Shown here one piece after another: positions 15,571-23,576 of a DNA stretch of 33,122 nt. Within the stretch, counting starts at the first letter, position 1, and every line of letters begins with the position of its first letter. The position numbers and the translations under genes were made by a program. The stretch is taken from contig WTWZ01000052.1 in assembly GCA_009773765.1 (NCBI GenBank), positions 1 to 33,122 on the forward strand, written 5' to 3'. Origin of the DNA: Prolixibacteraceae bacterium. GTDB lineage: Bacteria; Bacteroidota; Bacteroidia; Bacteroidales; Prolixibacteraceae. A model generated the notes under the pieces. That model had not been told where the DNA came from. It saw only the letters and a program-made list of their open reading frames with translations, and ran no database searches.

Positions 15571-15590
15571 TACTATGAGTACAGATATAC
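15562..15590. promoter_or_regulatory. Near-perfect palindrome centred on the abiEi start codon, putative AbiEi operator
   Basis: The left arm GTATATTTGTACT (15562-15574) and right arm AGTACAGATATAC (15578-15590) are inverted repeats matching at 12 of 13 positions, and the three bases between them are the ATG of abiEi. The left arm contains the -7 element. AbiEi antitoxins are known to repress their own operon by binding inverted repeats, so this is the likely operator. Confidence 0.75.
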
Positions 15591-16345
15591 AATCGAAAAT
15601 AAACCAATTGCTTCAGAAATTGCCTTCGGGAGCATTGTTTTTTTCATCGTGGATGAAGGAGAATGGTATATCCTATGAGTTGCAAAGACGGTATCGCGAT
15701 TCCGAATGGCTGACATCCATCGGGGCAGGAGTGATGGTCCGTTCCGGCGAAAGCCCGACCATATTTGGAGCATTATCATCAATGAACAAACAAACCGGCA
15801 AACATTTTTATGTTGGTGGTTTATCCGCTTTGGAATTAGCAGGATTTACCCATTATGTGCCAATGGGGCGACCTGTTGTTTACGTTGGTTATACAAAAGG
15901 CGATTGGGTTCCGTCCTGGTTAAAGAAACAGGATTGGGGAGTGGATTTATTAGATGTTGCATCGGAATATTTCGATACAAACACCGGTATAACGACCATG
16001 ATACAAGGTGCTTTTGAAATACTGGTTTCCACCCCGGAACGCGCATTTATGGAATGCCTGAACCTTGCTCCCCAAAGGTACAACCTCATGGACTTGTACT
16101 ATGTGATGGAACAACTGACAGCGCTTCGTCCCGGCATGATACAGACATTGCTGGAGCAGAATACATCGGTGAAAATAAAGCGTTTGTTCCTGTACATGGC
16201 AGAAAAAGCAGGTCACACATGGTTCAGCGAACTGGATTTGAAAAAAATAGATATCGGGAGTGGAAAACGGGAAATCGCACCCAATGGTGTTTACGACAGC
16301 AAATACCAGATAGTAATACCCGAAGAACTAAGGAATTATGAATAA
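15575..16345 (+). CDS. abiEi: AbiEi-type antitoxin / transcriptional repressor
   Basis: The 256-residue protein matches AbiEi antitoxins of type IV toxin-antitoxin systems. Its N-terminus is a winged-helix domain (LPSGALFFSSWMKENGISYE ... WLTSIGAGVMVRSGE). The middle (GGLSALELAGFTHYVPMG) and C-terminal parts (STPERAFMECLNL, then FLYMAEKAGHTWF) follow the AbiEi_3 pattern. In known systems it represses the operon and counteracts the nucleotidyltransferase toxin without a tight protein complex. The gene overlaps abiEii by eight bases. Its start codon sits at the centre of the 15562-15590 palindrome and next to the -7 element, so the message is probably leaderless and autoregulated. It is transcribed away from the restriction-methylase. 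Confidence 0.9.
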   Translation: MSTDIQSKINQLLQKLPSGALFFSSWMKENGISYELQRRYRDSEWLTSIGAGVMVRSGESPTIFGALSSMNKQTGKHFYVGGLSALELAGFTHYVPMGRPVVYVGYTKGDWVPSWLKKQDWGVDLLDVASEYFDTNTGITTMIQGAFEILVSTPERAFMECLNLAPQRYNLMDLYYVMEQLTALRPGMIQTLLEQNTSVKIKRLFLYMAEKAGHTWFSELDLKKIDIGSGKREIAPNGVYDSKYQIVIPEELRNYE

Positions 16346-17237
16346 CCTCTACAAAGAACAGGTCAGGCTTTTACTCCGCATATTGCCGGTAATTTACCGT
16401 GAAGAAGATTTTGCAGTTCACGGAGGTACTGCTATAAACCTGTTTGTCAAAAATCTACCGAGATACTCTGTTGATGTGGATTTGACTTATATTCCAATTG
16501 GTACAAGGGAAGTAAGCATGGCAGAAATCGATAAAAAGTTGGCTGCAATTAGCCTGCAACTCCAACGGGTAGTACCGGAGTTAAATATTCGTCCAATACC
16601 CAATAAACTTTTGTGCACTGTCGGTAGAAGCACGGTAAAAATTGAAGTTAACGGAATTAAACGGGGAATTATCGGACCAACAATTGAAATGCCATTGTGC
16701 GATAAAGCACAAACAGAATTCGGAATGTACTGCAAAGCTCGTATCGTTCCGTTGGAACAATTGTACGGCGGGAAAATTGCTGCAGCTCTAAGCCGTCAGC
16801 ACCCACGCGACCTGTTCGACTACAATTATATGGACACTGATAAAATAGTTGTTTTGAAAAGGGGATTTATGTTTGCTTTGCTGGGAAGCGACAAGCCGTT
16901 TATCGAATCGTTGTCGCCTAATGTGATAAACCAGCATGAAGCATTGGAAAATCAATTCCGGGGCATGACAGATGTACCTTTTACTTATGAAAACTATGAA
17001 AGAACCCGGGAACAACTGATTAAATTTGTTAATGAGATGCTGAATGAAGAAGATAAAACTTTTCTTATCAGTTTTGAAGAAGGCAGCCCGCAATGGGAAA
17101 GCTCAGCTTACAATGATTTCATGGAATTTCCCTCTGTTCAGTGGAAGTTGCAAAACGTAAACAAACTGAAAATACAAAATCCGGCCAAACACCAACAGGA
17201 AGTGAACAGGATGAAGGATTATTTTGGGATAAAATAA
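16338..17237 (+). CDS. abiEii: AbiEii/AbiGii-type nucleotidyltransferase toxin
   Basis: The 299-residue protein is the toxin partner of abiEi. The nucleotidyltransferase signature is complete: H28-G29-G30-T31 in FAVHGGTAI, then R42-Y-S44-V-D46-V-D48-L. Downstream, LYGGKIAAALSRQHPRDLFD carries the conserved lysine and aspartate of AbiEii-like enzymes. Relatives transfer nucleotides to tRNA acceptor ends or related targets and block translation, causing growth arrest during phage infection. The start lies inside the end of abiEi (ATGAATAAC), so the pair is translationally coupled. The stop is 20 bases from the integrase remnant on the other strand. All visible catalytic residues are intact, so the toxin should be active. 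Confidence 0.92.
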   Translation: MNNLYKEQVRLLLRILPVIYREEDFAVHGGTAINLFVKNLPRYSVDVDLTYIPIGTREVSMAEIDKKLAAISLQLQRVVPELNIRPIPNKLLCTVGRSTVKIEVNGIKRGIIGPTIEMPLCDKAQTEFGMYCKARIVPLEQLYGGKIAAALSRQHPRDLFDYNYMDTDKIVVLKRGFMFALLGSDKPFIESLSPNVINQHEALENQFRGMTDVPFTYENYERTREQLIKFVNEMLNEEDKTFLISFEEGSPQWESSAYNDFMEFPSVQWKLQNVNKLKIQNPAKHQQEVNRMKDYFGIK

Positions 17238-17257
17238 AACAGTTATTTAAGTGTTTT

Positions 17258-17577
17258 TCAGTTAATCAGTGTTTCTTCAGGTTCTTCTATTCCATAAAAT
17301 TTTTTCTTTATGGCTTCAGGGGTAAGCTTTTGTTTTTCCAAAACCAATTCATGATAACAGTTAACGAATTGAGCCCTGGTTTTTTCCAAAAGCGAATTCA
17401 GTTCAGCCGTTTCTGAACTCTTGCCTTTTGCCATTCCCCGTGCAGAATTCCAGTTTGTATTAGCAATTTTTTGTTTCAAGGAAATCTCAAATCGATGTTT
17501 ATAATGGTAGATGATTCAATGTCGGATTTGTTGCCTCTGATCACAAAATGAACGCCGAAGGTGCTAATAGTTTTCAT
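17258..17577 (-). pseudogene. Decayed tyrosine recombinase (integrase) N-terminus
   Basis: An ATG at 17577 begins MKTISTFGVHFVIRGNK, a typical start of Bacteroidota tyrosine recombinases, but the frame hits TGA after 33 codons. A second frame, overlapping the first near 17,500, continues the same protein: RFEISLKQKI, NWNSARGMAKGKS, then the arm-binding and SAM-like helix region ending EEPEETLIN. The change of frame is a small deletion or insertion. The core-binding and catalytic (RHRY) domains are missing: a stop at 17258-17260 precedes the abiEii end. What remains is about 100 of the usual 400 residues. It marks a past integrative element and lies about 290 bases from tRNA-Pro. Confidence 0.8.
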
Positions 17578-17868
17578 ATCAATTTAAATTAATTTGTTTA
17601 AGGTTGCCTTTTAGCTCACCTGAGAATGGTTAAAACACTCACTAAAGTGAACCAAAAAGGACCATTCCGAATGAATTTAAACCGATGTAACCATTAGATA
17701 TTCAGTTTTTTAAGTCTTTAAAGGTGAGTCAAATATATTTGAAAAATTTACTCACCTTATAACTCACATTTCCTTTGGTTTTTTATGGTTTATTTTGACA
17801 TTTTAAACAAAAAAGCCTGTAAATCATTTGATTTACAGGCTTTTGAATTATTTTGATTTTCTAATTCG
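17578..17868. other. Non-coding boundary region between integrase remnant and tRNA-Pro
   Basis: No convincing gene is seen in these 291 bases. They hold an inverted repeat, AAGGTGAGT (17721-17729) and ACTCACCTT (17750-17758), which flanks a 12-bp palindrome CAAATATATTTG (17730-17741). The palindrome reads as a -7-like TATATTTG on both strands. A strong hairpin follows at 17811-17844. The layout suits the regulatory and attachment region of an integrated element. Confidence 0.5.
17811..17844. terminator. Perfect 16-bp-arm hairpin beside tRNA-Pro, bidirectional terminator
   Basis: The arm AAAAGCCTGTAAATCA (17811-17826) pairs perfectly with TGATTTACAGGCTTTT (17829-17844) across a TT loop. Because it begins with A and ends with T runs, it can act in both directions. 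It lies 25 bases downstream of tRNA-Pro in the sense of tRNA transcription and probably ends the tRNA transcript. Confidence 0.8.
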
Positions 17869-17943
17869 TCGGGGTAGCAGGATTCGAACCTGCGACCCCC
17901 TGGTCCCAAACCAGGTGCGCTAGCCGGACTGCGCTATACCCCG
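17869..17943 (-). tRNA. tRNA-Pro (anticodon UGG)
   Basis: The minus strand gives a 75-base cloverleaf: acceptor stem CGGGGTA/TACCCCG with discriminator A, a T arm with GGTTCGAATCC, and an anticodon loop TTTGGGA that places TGG at 34-36. The CCA end is not encoded; the bases after the discriminator read CGA. Its 3' end faces the defence island and integrase remnant. Confidence 0.95.
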
Positions 17944-17958
17944 TTATTTAAATAAATG

Positions 17959-18045
17959 CGGTGAGGGCGGGATTCGAACCCGCGGTACAGTTTCCCGTAC
18001 GGCAGTTTAGCAAACTGCTGGTTTTAGCCACTCACCCACCTCACC
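17959..18045 (-). tRNA. tRNA-Ser (anticodon GCU)
   Basis: The minus strand gives an 87-base class II tRNA: acceptor GGTGAGG/CCTCACC with discriminator G, a long variable arm, the T arm GGTTCGAATCC, and anticodon loop TTGCTAA with GCT at 34-36. CCA is not encoded. It lies 15 bases upstream of tRNA-Pro in transcription order, so the two are likely one transcript. Confidence 0.95.
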
Positions 18046-18057
18046 TTTTCAAAGAAC

Positions 18058-18083
18058 AAAGAGGCAATAAACCTCTTTTTTTT
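18058..18083. terminator. Short hairpin followed by T tract
   Basis: AAAGAGG (18058-18064) pairs with CCTCTTT (18072-18078) over a seven-base loop, and the plus strand continues with a T run to 18083. It lies between the SNase gene and tRNA-Ser, both minus strand, and may separate the two transcripts, though the better T run is on the plus strand. Confidence 0.4.
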
Positions 18084-18252
18084 CGTGCGTGCAAATGTAT
18101 TAATTGTTTTTACAATGACAAAACATTTTATTTTTTATTTGAAGAGTTCAGGGTATTTTAGCAAGTGATTCATTACACTTCTCCAGGTTTGTAAAACAGG
18201 ATTGAAGGATATGCAAAATTATTAAAGTATCTTTTTAAATCGCACTCTAATA

Positions 18253-18603
18253 TTAGTATTTAACATATTTAGCCAGGCCTTTTTCCACAAGCTCGTCGTT
18301 TAACGAAATTGTTGAGTCGTCCAAAAATATAGTTCCAATGTAGCGACCGTATTTTTCCTGAACTTTTACAGTTTCAAGTTTAATTTCGTTATTGTTGGCT
18401 GCCAGTCGCTCCTCAACAAACTGTTTTGAAGTGAGTCCGCTCTGGTATTCTTCCGAGTCCCTTTTTACATTGTAGGTTTCAGGAGTGTTAATATTTGCCA
18501 GGCGAATGCGCTGAAATGTAGTGATTTTAAAACCAAGATCAATTACAATATCAATGGTGTCGCCATCAATTACTCTTTCTACTTTTGCTTTGTACTGGTA
18601 CAT
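18253..18603 (-). CDS. Staphylococcal nuclease-like (thermonuclease family) protein
   Basis: The 116-residue protein is a single SNase domain (OB fold). Visible motifs are VIDGDTIDI (the metal-binding aspartate), R33-x-R-L-A-N-I-N-T-P-E (catalytic arginine and glutamate), and KYGRYIG (second catalytic arginine). The position that is Asp40 in the staphylococcal enzyme is Asn here (INTPE), which may change calcium binding. No signal peptide is seen, so it would act in the cytoplasm, unlike the secreted enzyme. Family members hydrolyse DNA and RNA. The ATG at 18603 follows an A/T-rich leader. It lies beyond the tRNA genes and is not clearly part of the defence island. Confidence 0.85.
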   Translation of the reverse strand: MYQYKAKVERVIDGDTIDIVIDLGFKITTFQRIRLANINTPETYNVKRDSEEYQSGLTSKQFVEERLAANNNEIKLETVKVQEKYGRYIGTIFLDDSTISLNDELVEKGLAKYVKY

Positions 18604-18794
18604 AATTTGTTTTTTTAATGGTTTATAGGTACAATTTAGATAAAAAATGTATGTGATTCAATATTTAATCAAAACGGTTATTATTTTTTTGTTTTTATTC
18701 ACTATAATCACTCTTAGGTTACTTTTACTTTCGAATTTATTTAATAAGTTTACCTCTTGCTTTTTAAATTAATAAGAATCCAAAAAACTGCATT

Positions 18795-20279
18795 ATGAAT
18801 GCAAACAGAAGGTCGTTTCTCAGAAATATTACTTTAGGTTCGGGAGTATTGGCAGCCTCTCCTTTGTTCGGCTCAAATAATTTTTCATCTCAGAACGAGT
18901 TTGATAAAATTAGAAAAGCTGCCGGTTACAATCCGAAGATGACATTTAACATGTGTGGATATGCAGCGCCAAAATTAGATAAAGTCAGAGTTGGTTTTGT
19001 AGGAATTGGCGACCGTGGTTCGGGCGCTGTTGAACGTATGACCTTTATTGAAGGTGTTGAAATTACTGCACTTTGCGATGTTCGTCAGGCTGCGGTTGAC
19101 GGGGCACAGAAAATTCTGACAGAAGCAGGGCTGCCAAAAGCCAAAGAGTACGTTAATGGAGAACTGGGCTTCAAAATCCTGTGCGAAAGCGACGATGTTG
19201 ACCTTGTTTATATTTGCACCAACTGGGAATGGCATATTCCGGTGGCTGTGGCAGCAATGGAAGGAGGAAAACACACAGCTGTTGAAGTAACACCGGCATT
19301 TACAATGGACGACTGCTGGCAAATAGTTGAGGTTTCTGAACGCACCAGGAAGCATTGTGTAATTCTTGAAAACTGCTGTTACGATTTCTTCGAACTGTTA
19401 ACACTGAACATGGTTCGCCAGGGAATGTTTGGCGACCTGGTCCATGGCGAGGGCGCTTACATTCACGACCTCGATTACTGGTTGTTTAATAAACCGAAGG
19501 ACGATAAAATGAGTGATGGCGCTTACCATAAAATGTGGCGTATGCATGAAAACAAGCGTAAAGCAAACGTTTATCCAACGCACGGGTTGGGGCCAATTTG
19601 CCAGGCCATGAATATAAACCGTGGCGATAAACTGGAATACCTCACTTCGATTATGTCGGATGATTTTACTCTGAAAAAGCGGATTGAGGAAAAAGCAAGG
19701 GAAGATACGTTTTTCGAACAGTTTGTTGGATGGGATATGCGCGGGAATATGGATATCCAGCTCATTAAAACAAACAAGGGCAGAACAATTATGATTCAGC
19801 ACGATGTGAGTTCACCCCGCCCGTATTCGCGAATTCACATGCTAAGTGGCACCAAATGTTTTGCCCAGAAATGGCCGTTGCAACACATAGCATTTGGCCA
19901 CGAAATTGCCGATGAAGCCAAAATGAATGAACTCGAAGAAAAATATACACCTGAAATTGTTCGAAGAGTAGGGGAGATGGCCAAAAAGGTGGGAGGTCAC
20001 GGAGGTATGGATTTTATGATGGACTGGCGTTTAATCGATTGTTTGCGAAATGGTTTGCCAATGGATATGGATGTTTATGATGCAGCTACCTGGAGTTGCA
20101 TTGTTCCGTTGAGCGAATGGTCTATTGCAAATGGGTCTCAACCCATCGAAGTCCCGGATTTTACCCGCGGTGCATGGAAAACAAACCAACCTGTTGATAT
20201 TACCCTGAAAGGTGGCGGAACCACCGGAGTCCGCAACCTGGCAGGTTCCACCGGAAAAGGGCAACTGAAAGTAAATTAA
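18795..20279 (+). CDS. Tat-exported GH109-like Gfo/Idh/MocA family protein
   Basis: The 494-residue protein starts with a twin-arginine signal (N-R5-R6-S-F-L-R, hydrophobic stretch to about 24), so it should be folded with its cofactor and exported to the periplasm. A Rossmann fold follows with G70-I-G72-D-R-G75 for NAD+. The pattern WEWHIPVAVAAMEGGKH, then HGEGAYIHDL, resembles glycoside hydrolase family 109, whose members cleave alpha-N-acetylgalactosamine by a transient NAD+ redox step. The specificity cannot be fixed here; many GH109-like proteins in Bacteroidota are untested. It is convergent with the lamin-tail lipoprotein gene, only three bases away. Confidence 0.82.
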   Translation: MNANRRSFLRNITLGSGVLAASPLFGSNNFSSQNEFDKIRKAAGYNPKMTFNMCGYAAPKLDKVRVGFVGIGDRGSGAVERMTFIEGVEITALCDVRQAAVDGAQKILTEAGLPKAKEYVNGELGFKILCESDDVDLVYICTNWEWHIPVAVAAMEGGKHTAVEVTPAFTMDDCWQIVEVSERTRKHCVILENCCYDFFELLTLNMVRQGMFGDLVHGEGAYIHDLDYWLFNKPKDDKMSDGAYHKMWRMHENKRKANVYPTHGLGPICQAMNINRGDKLEYLTSIMSDDFTLKKRIEEKAREDTFFEQFVGWDMRGNMDIQLIKTNKGRTIMIQHDVSSPRPYSRIHMLSGTKCFAQKWPLQHIAFGHEIADEAKMNELEEKYTPEIVRRVGEMAKKVGGHGGMDFMMDWRLIDCLRNGLPMDMDVYDAATWSCIVPLSEWSIANGSQPIEVPDFTRGAWKTNQPVDITLKGGGTTGVRNLAGSTGKGQLKVN

Positions 20280-20282
20280 CAG

Positions 20283-20801
20283 TTAAAAATCACCATTTGA
20301 TTTGTTAAAAGTGGGTGCCGACCACTGGAAATCGCCGGTCCCGTTTGGTTTTCGGGCATACGATTTTTCAAGCAAAGTTGCCGGATATTCAACAATGTTA
20401 ATCACTTCCTGGGTTGGTGAAAGTAAAACTACATTTTCACCATCAGCAGATAGTTTGTAATTGGTATGCAAACCAGAAACATGAGTGGAATCCCCGTCGG
20501 CCCAAACAATCAGAAATCCGTTTTTTCCGATAACCGTACCTGAAGGAAATTTCCATTTGGTTGGTTGTTTTTTGCTGTCGGTAAGGTAAAACCCCGATAA
20601 ATCAACATCTTCATTGGAAAGGTTGAATAATTCGATCCAGTCATCATATTCTCCATCTTCATCAGCGCCGTATTGGGTGTTTTTGGGAAGGATTTCATTG
20701 ATAACAATGGTTGTGCTATCGTCGGCCTCATCGTCGTTATTACTACATCCGAAAAACAGGGTAATTGATAAAATGAAAGTTGAGAAAAGTAAATACTTCA
20801 T
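20283..20801 (-). CDS. Lipoprotein with lamin-tail domain (LTD)
   Basis: From the ATG at 20801 the protein has 172 residues; upstream ATGs at 20825 and 20834 are also possible. A hydrophobic segment ends in a lipobox-like FFG-C, so the cysteine (residue 19 from this start) is probably lipidated. The next residues, SNNDDEADD, are acidic, as in Bacteroidota surface-export signals, so exposure on the outer surface is likely but inferred. The rest is one lamin-tail domain, an Ig-like fold: VINEILPKN, DDWIELFNLS, VDLSGFYLTD, WKFPSGTVI, FLIVWADGD. LTDs occur in secreted nucleases and surface proteins; the ligand here is unknown. No catalytic domain is attached. Confidence 0.78.
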   Translation of the reverse strand: MKYLLFSTFILSITLFFGCSNNDDEADDSTTIVINEILPKNTQYGADEDGEYDDWIELFNLSNEDVDLSGFYLTDSKKQPTKWKFPSGTVIGKNGFLIVWADGDSTHVSGLHTNYKLSADGENVVLLSPTQEVINIVEYPATLLEKSYARKPNGTGDFQWSAPTFNKSNGDF

Positions 20802-20923
20802 TGTTTTTTTGTTTATTAGCTTCATTGTTTTCATTTTTTAAGGATTGAAAAATACCAATATATAATAAAATAACTACAAAAAAAACGTTTGGAAGATGGA
20901 TTAAGTATTAAAACAGGAAAACA

Positions 20924-20955
20924 AAAAACCATTTCCCGTTAAGCAAATGGTTTTT
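20924..20955. terminator. Terminator hairpin downstream of nqrF
   Basis: AAAAACCATTT (20924-20934) pairs perfectly with AAATGGTTTTT (20945-20955) over a ten-base loop. On the minus strand the stem runs into a T-rich tail, the form of a Rho-independent terminator, 53 bases after the nqrF stop. Confidence 0.75.
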
Positions 20956-21007
20956 GTGAAAATATGTATTGAAATTTTGAGTTTCTGAAATTATTTTAAA
21001 ATCGAAT

Positions 21008-22270
21008 TTAACTTCCAAAATCATCGAAAGCTACATTTTCGGATGGTACCCCCAAATTGTAAACCATTTTCTGAACAGCGTCGTTCATCATTGGCGGACC
21101 GCAAAGATAATAATCAATTTCCTCAGGCTCTTCATGTTTGCTCAGGTAGTTATCATAAATTACCTGGTGAATAAAACCTACCGGGCCTTCCCATTTATCT
21201 TCAGGCAGTGGTTCAGAAAGTGCAAGGTGGAATTTAAAGTTCGGGAAATTCTTTTCAATTTCGCGGAATTGTTCGTAATAAAACACCTCTTTCCACGAGC
21301 GGGCTCCATACCAGAAAGTAACTTTTTTGTTTTTTTCTTTAACTGTATGGAAAAGATGGAAGAGGTGTGAACGCATCGGCGCCATTCCTGCCCCACCGCC
21401 AATAAACATCATTTCGTTGTTGTTCTTTTTCAGGAAAAATTCTCCGTACGGACCGGAAACCATTACTTTATCGCCAGGTTTAAGGGAGAAAATGTAAGAC
21501 GAACAAATACCCGGGTTTACTTTTTTGAATGTATTATTGGCCCTGTCCCAGGGTGGGGTAGCAATACGGATATTCAGCATTACAATATTACCTTCAGCAG
21601 GGTGGTTGGCCATTGAATAAGCGCGGAATGTAGGTTCCGGATTTTTCATTTTAAGTGCGAAAATGCCAAATTTTTCCCATTCATCGCGGAATTTGGCATC
21701 TACTTCCATGTCCTTAAAATCGACATCGATTTTTGGCACATCAATCTGGATGTACCCGCCTGATTTGAAATCAAGTTTTTCTCCTTCAGGTAGTTTAACA
21801 ACGAATTCTTTAATAAATGTAGCCACGTTTTTGTTCGAAACCACTTCGCATTCCCATTTTTTAACACCCAAAACTTCCTGGTGAAAATGGATTTTCATGT
21901 TCTCTTTCACCTTTACCTGACATGCCAGGCGCCAGTTTTCGTTTTGCTCTTTACGGGTAAAGAAACCGGTTTCGGTTGGCAGAATCGAGCCTCCGCCCTC
22001 TTCCACTTTACAACGGCACATGGCACAGGTACCACCGCCTCCGCAGGCAGAAGGAAGTAATATTTTGTTGTTGCCCAGTGTGCTTAAAAGCGTATTGCCT
22101 GGTTCGGTTTCCAATTCAAGGTATCCTTCGTTGATATTAATTTTAACGGTACCCGCCGGCGTTAGCTTCTTTTTAACATAGAGCAGTATTGCCACGAGTA
22201 GCAAAATTACCCCTAAAAATACTACCACACCGGCAATTACAACGGTGGTTTGTGTTGATAACAATATCAT
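21008..22270 (-). CDS. nqrF: Na+-translocating NADH:quinone reductase subunit F
   Basis: The 420-residue subunit takes electrons from NADH. An N-terminal membrane helix (about 8-31) anchors it; a 2Fe-2S ferredoxin domain has cysteines 76, 82, 85 and 117 (C-x5-C-x2-C-x31-C). The FAD site shows R216-A-Y218-S219, and the NADH domain has FIGGGAGMAPMRSH and YYLCGPPMM. All residues expected for activity are present. In the complex, FAD passes electrons to the 2Fe-2S cluster and on to NqrD/E. It is the last gene of the operon, 20 bases after nqrE, and a terminator follows. Confidence 0.98.
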   Translation of the reverse strand: MILLSTQTTVVIAGVVVFLGVILLLVAILLYVKKKLTPAGTVKININEGYLELETEPGNTLLSTLGNNKILLPSACGGGGTCAMCRCKVEEGGGSILPTETGFFTRKEQNENWRLACQVKVKENMKIHFHQEVLGVKKWECEVVSNKNVATFIKEFVVKLPEGEKLDFKSGGYIQIDVPKIDVDFKDMEVDAKFRDEWEKFGIFALKMKNPEPTFRAYSMANHPAEGNIVMLNIRIATPPWDRANNTFKKVNPGICSSYIFSLKPGDKVMVSGPYGEFFLKKNNNEMMFIGGGAGMAPMRSHLFHLFHTVKEKNKKVTFWYGARSWKEVFYYEQFREIEKNFPNFKFHLALSEPLPEDKWEGPVGFIHQVIYDNYLSKHEEPEEIDYYLCGPPMMNDAVQKMVYNLGVPSENVAFDDFGS

Positions 22271-22290
22271 TGGTAATTGATTTTTGTATT

Positions 22291-22908
22291 TTATAATTTA
22301 ATTCCCATGAAACCCATGAAAGCCAATCCCATTAAACCGGTAACAATGAATGTGATACCCAATCCGCGCAAAGGCGCCGGTACATTAGAATATTCAATTT
22401 TTTCCCTTATAGCTGCAATACCAACGATTGCTAAAAACCAGCCTACCCCAGAACCAACGGCATAAACTGTCGCTTCGCCAATGTTGTGGAAAGCTTTTTG
22501 CTGCATAAACAACGAACCTCCCAATATGGCACAGTTTACTGCAATCAGCGGAAGAAATATTCCCAACTGGTTATATAAAACGGGTGCAAATTTTTCAACA
22601 ATCATTTCAACAAGTTGCGTAATAGAAGCAATTACTGCAATGAATATGATAAAAGATAAAAAACTTAAATCGACATCGGCAAAAGCCGGGCTTAACCAAA
22701 CCAAAGCGCCTTCGACCAACACATGTTTTTCAAGCAGATAGTTTACCGGCAGGGTAATCACAAGTACAAAAATTACAGCTATTCCAAGTCCGGCAGCAGT
22801 GCTCACTTTTTTAGAAACAGCAAGAAAAGAACACATACCAAGGAAATAGGCAAAAATCATGTTCTCGATAAAAATCGATTTGACAAAAATATTAATCAGT
22901 TGTTCCAT
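22291..22908 (-). CDS. nqrE: Na+-translocating NADH:quinone reductase subunit E
   Basis: The 205-residue protein is an integral membrane subunit with about six helices. C26 (FLGMCSF) and C126 (VNCAILGG) are the half-channel cysteines that, with the matching pair in NqrD, hold the iron centre in the membrane between NqrF and NqrB/C. Length and motifs match the family. The gene follows nqrD after 20 bases. Confidence 0.97.
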   Translation of the reverse strand: MEQLINIFVKSIFIENMIFAYFLGMCSFLAVSKKVSTAAGLGIAVIFVLVITLPVNYLLEKHVLVEGALVWLSPAFADVDLSFLSFIIFIAVIASITQLVEMIVEKFAPVLYNQLGIFLPLIAVNCAILGGSLFMQQKAFHNIGEATVYAVGSGVGWFLAIVGIAAIREKIEYSNVPAPLRGLGITFIVTGLMGLAFMGFMGIKL

Positions 22909-22928
22909 AATAATTTTGAATTGGAATG

Positions 22929-23573
22929 CTAATTTTCAATTAATTTACGGTTGCGGCTGCGCTGTACCCAGATAATAATACCAATGGTAATCAGCGCCAT
23001 TGGCGGTAAAATCATCATGCCGTTATTGGCATAAAATCCTCCGTTGGCAATGTACCAGCTTTCGGGAATAATCCTGAACCCCAAAACAGAGCCTGATCCA
23101 AGTAATTCGCGGAAAAAAGCTACAATGATTAGTATCGCGGCATATCCGGAGCCGTTGCCAATACCATCAAGAAACGATTGCCAGGGGCGGTTTCCAAGTG
23201 CAAATGCTTCAAGCCGGCCCATCAAAATACAGTTGGTAATAATTAAACCAACAAAAACCGAAAGTTGTTTGCTGACATCGTAAACGTATGCTTTCAGAAT
23301 TTGATCGACCAAAATTACGAGAGCGGCTATAACTACCAGTTGTACAATGATTCTGATCCTGTTTGGAATCGTATTTCGCAGCAATGAAATAATAACATTG
23401 CCAAGGGCAACTACGGCAATTACCGATATAGACATTACAATTGCCGGTTTAAGCTGGGCTGTAACTGCCAAAGCTGAACAAATACCCAAAACCTGAACGG
23501 TAATAGGGTTGCTGCTGTTTAGCGGATCTGAGAGCAGTTTTAAATTTTTCTTTGAAAATAATGGTTCGCTCAT
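22929..23573 (-). CDS. nqrD: Na+-translocating NADH:quinone reductase subunit D
   Basis: The 214-residue membrane protein is homologous in fold to NqrE, with about six helices in inverted topology. C32 (LGICSAL) and C115 (TNCILMGR) are the expected iron ligands shared with NqrE. Residues 114-120 form the family motif NCILMGR. It lies three bases after nqrC, consistent with tight co-translation. Confidence 0.97.
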   Translation of the reverse strand: MSEPLFSKKNLKLLSDPLNSSNPITVQVLGICSALAVTAQLKPAIVMSISVIAVVALGNVIISLLRNTIPNRIRIIVQLVVIAALVILVDQILKAYVYDVSKQLSVFVGLIITNCILMGRLEAFALGNRPWQSFLDGIGNGSGYAAILIIVAFFRELLGSGSVLGFRIIPESWYIANGGFYANNGMMILPPMALITIGIIIWVQRSRNRKLIEN

Positions 23574-23576
23574 CGC

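Noticed and set aside
17141-17416. Plus-strand frame running from abiEii into the integrase remnant
   Set aside because: It is out of frame with abiEii, antisense to the remnant and has no family resemblance.
18975-19802. Two minus-strand open frames of 126 and 134 codons inside the GH109-like gene
   Set aside because: They lie wholly inside a gene with clear domain matches and show no protein-like motif of their own.
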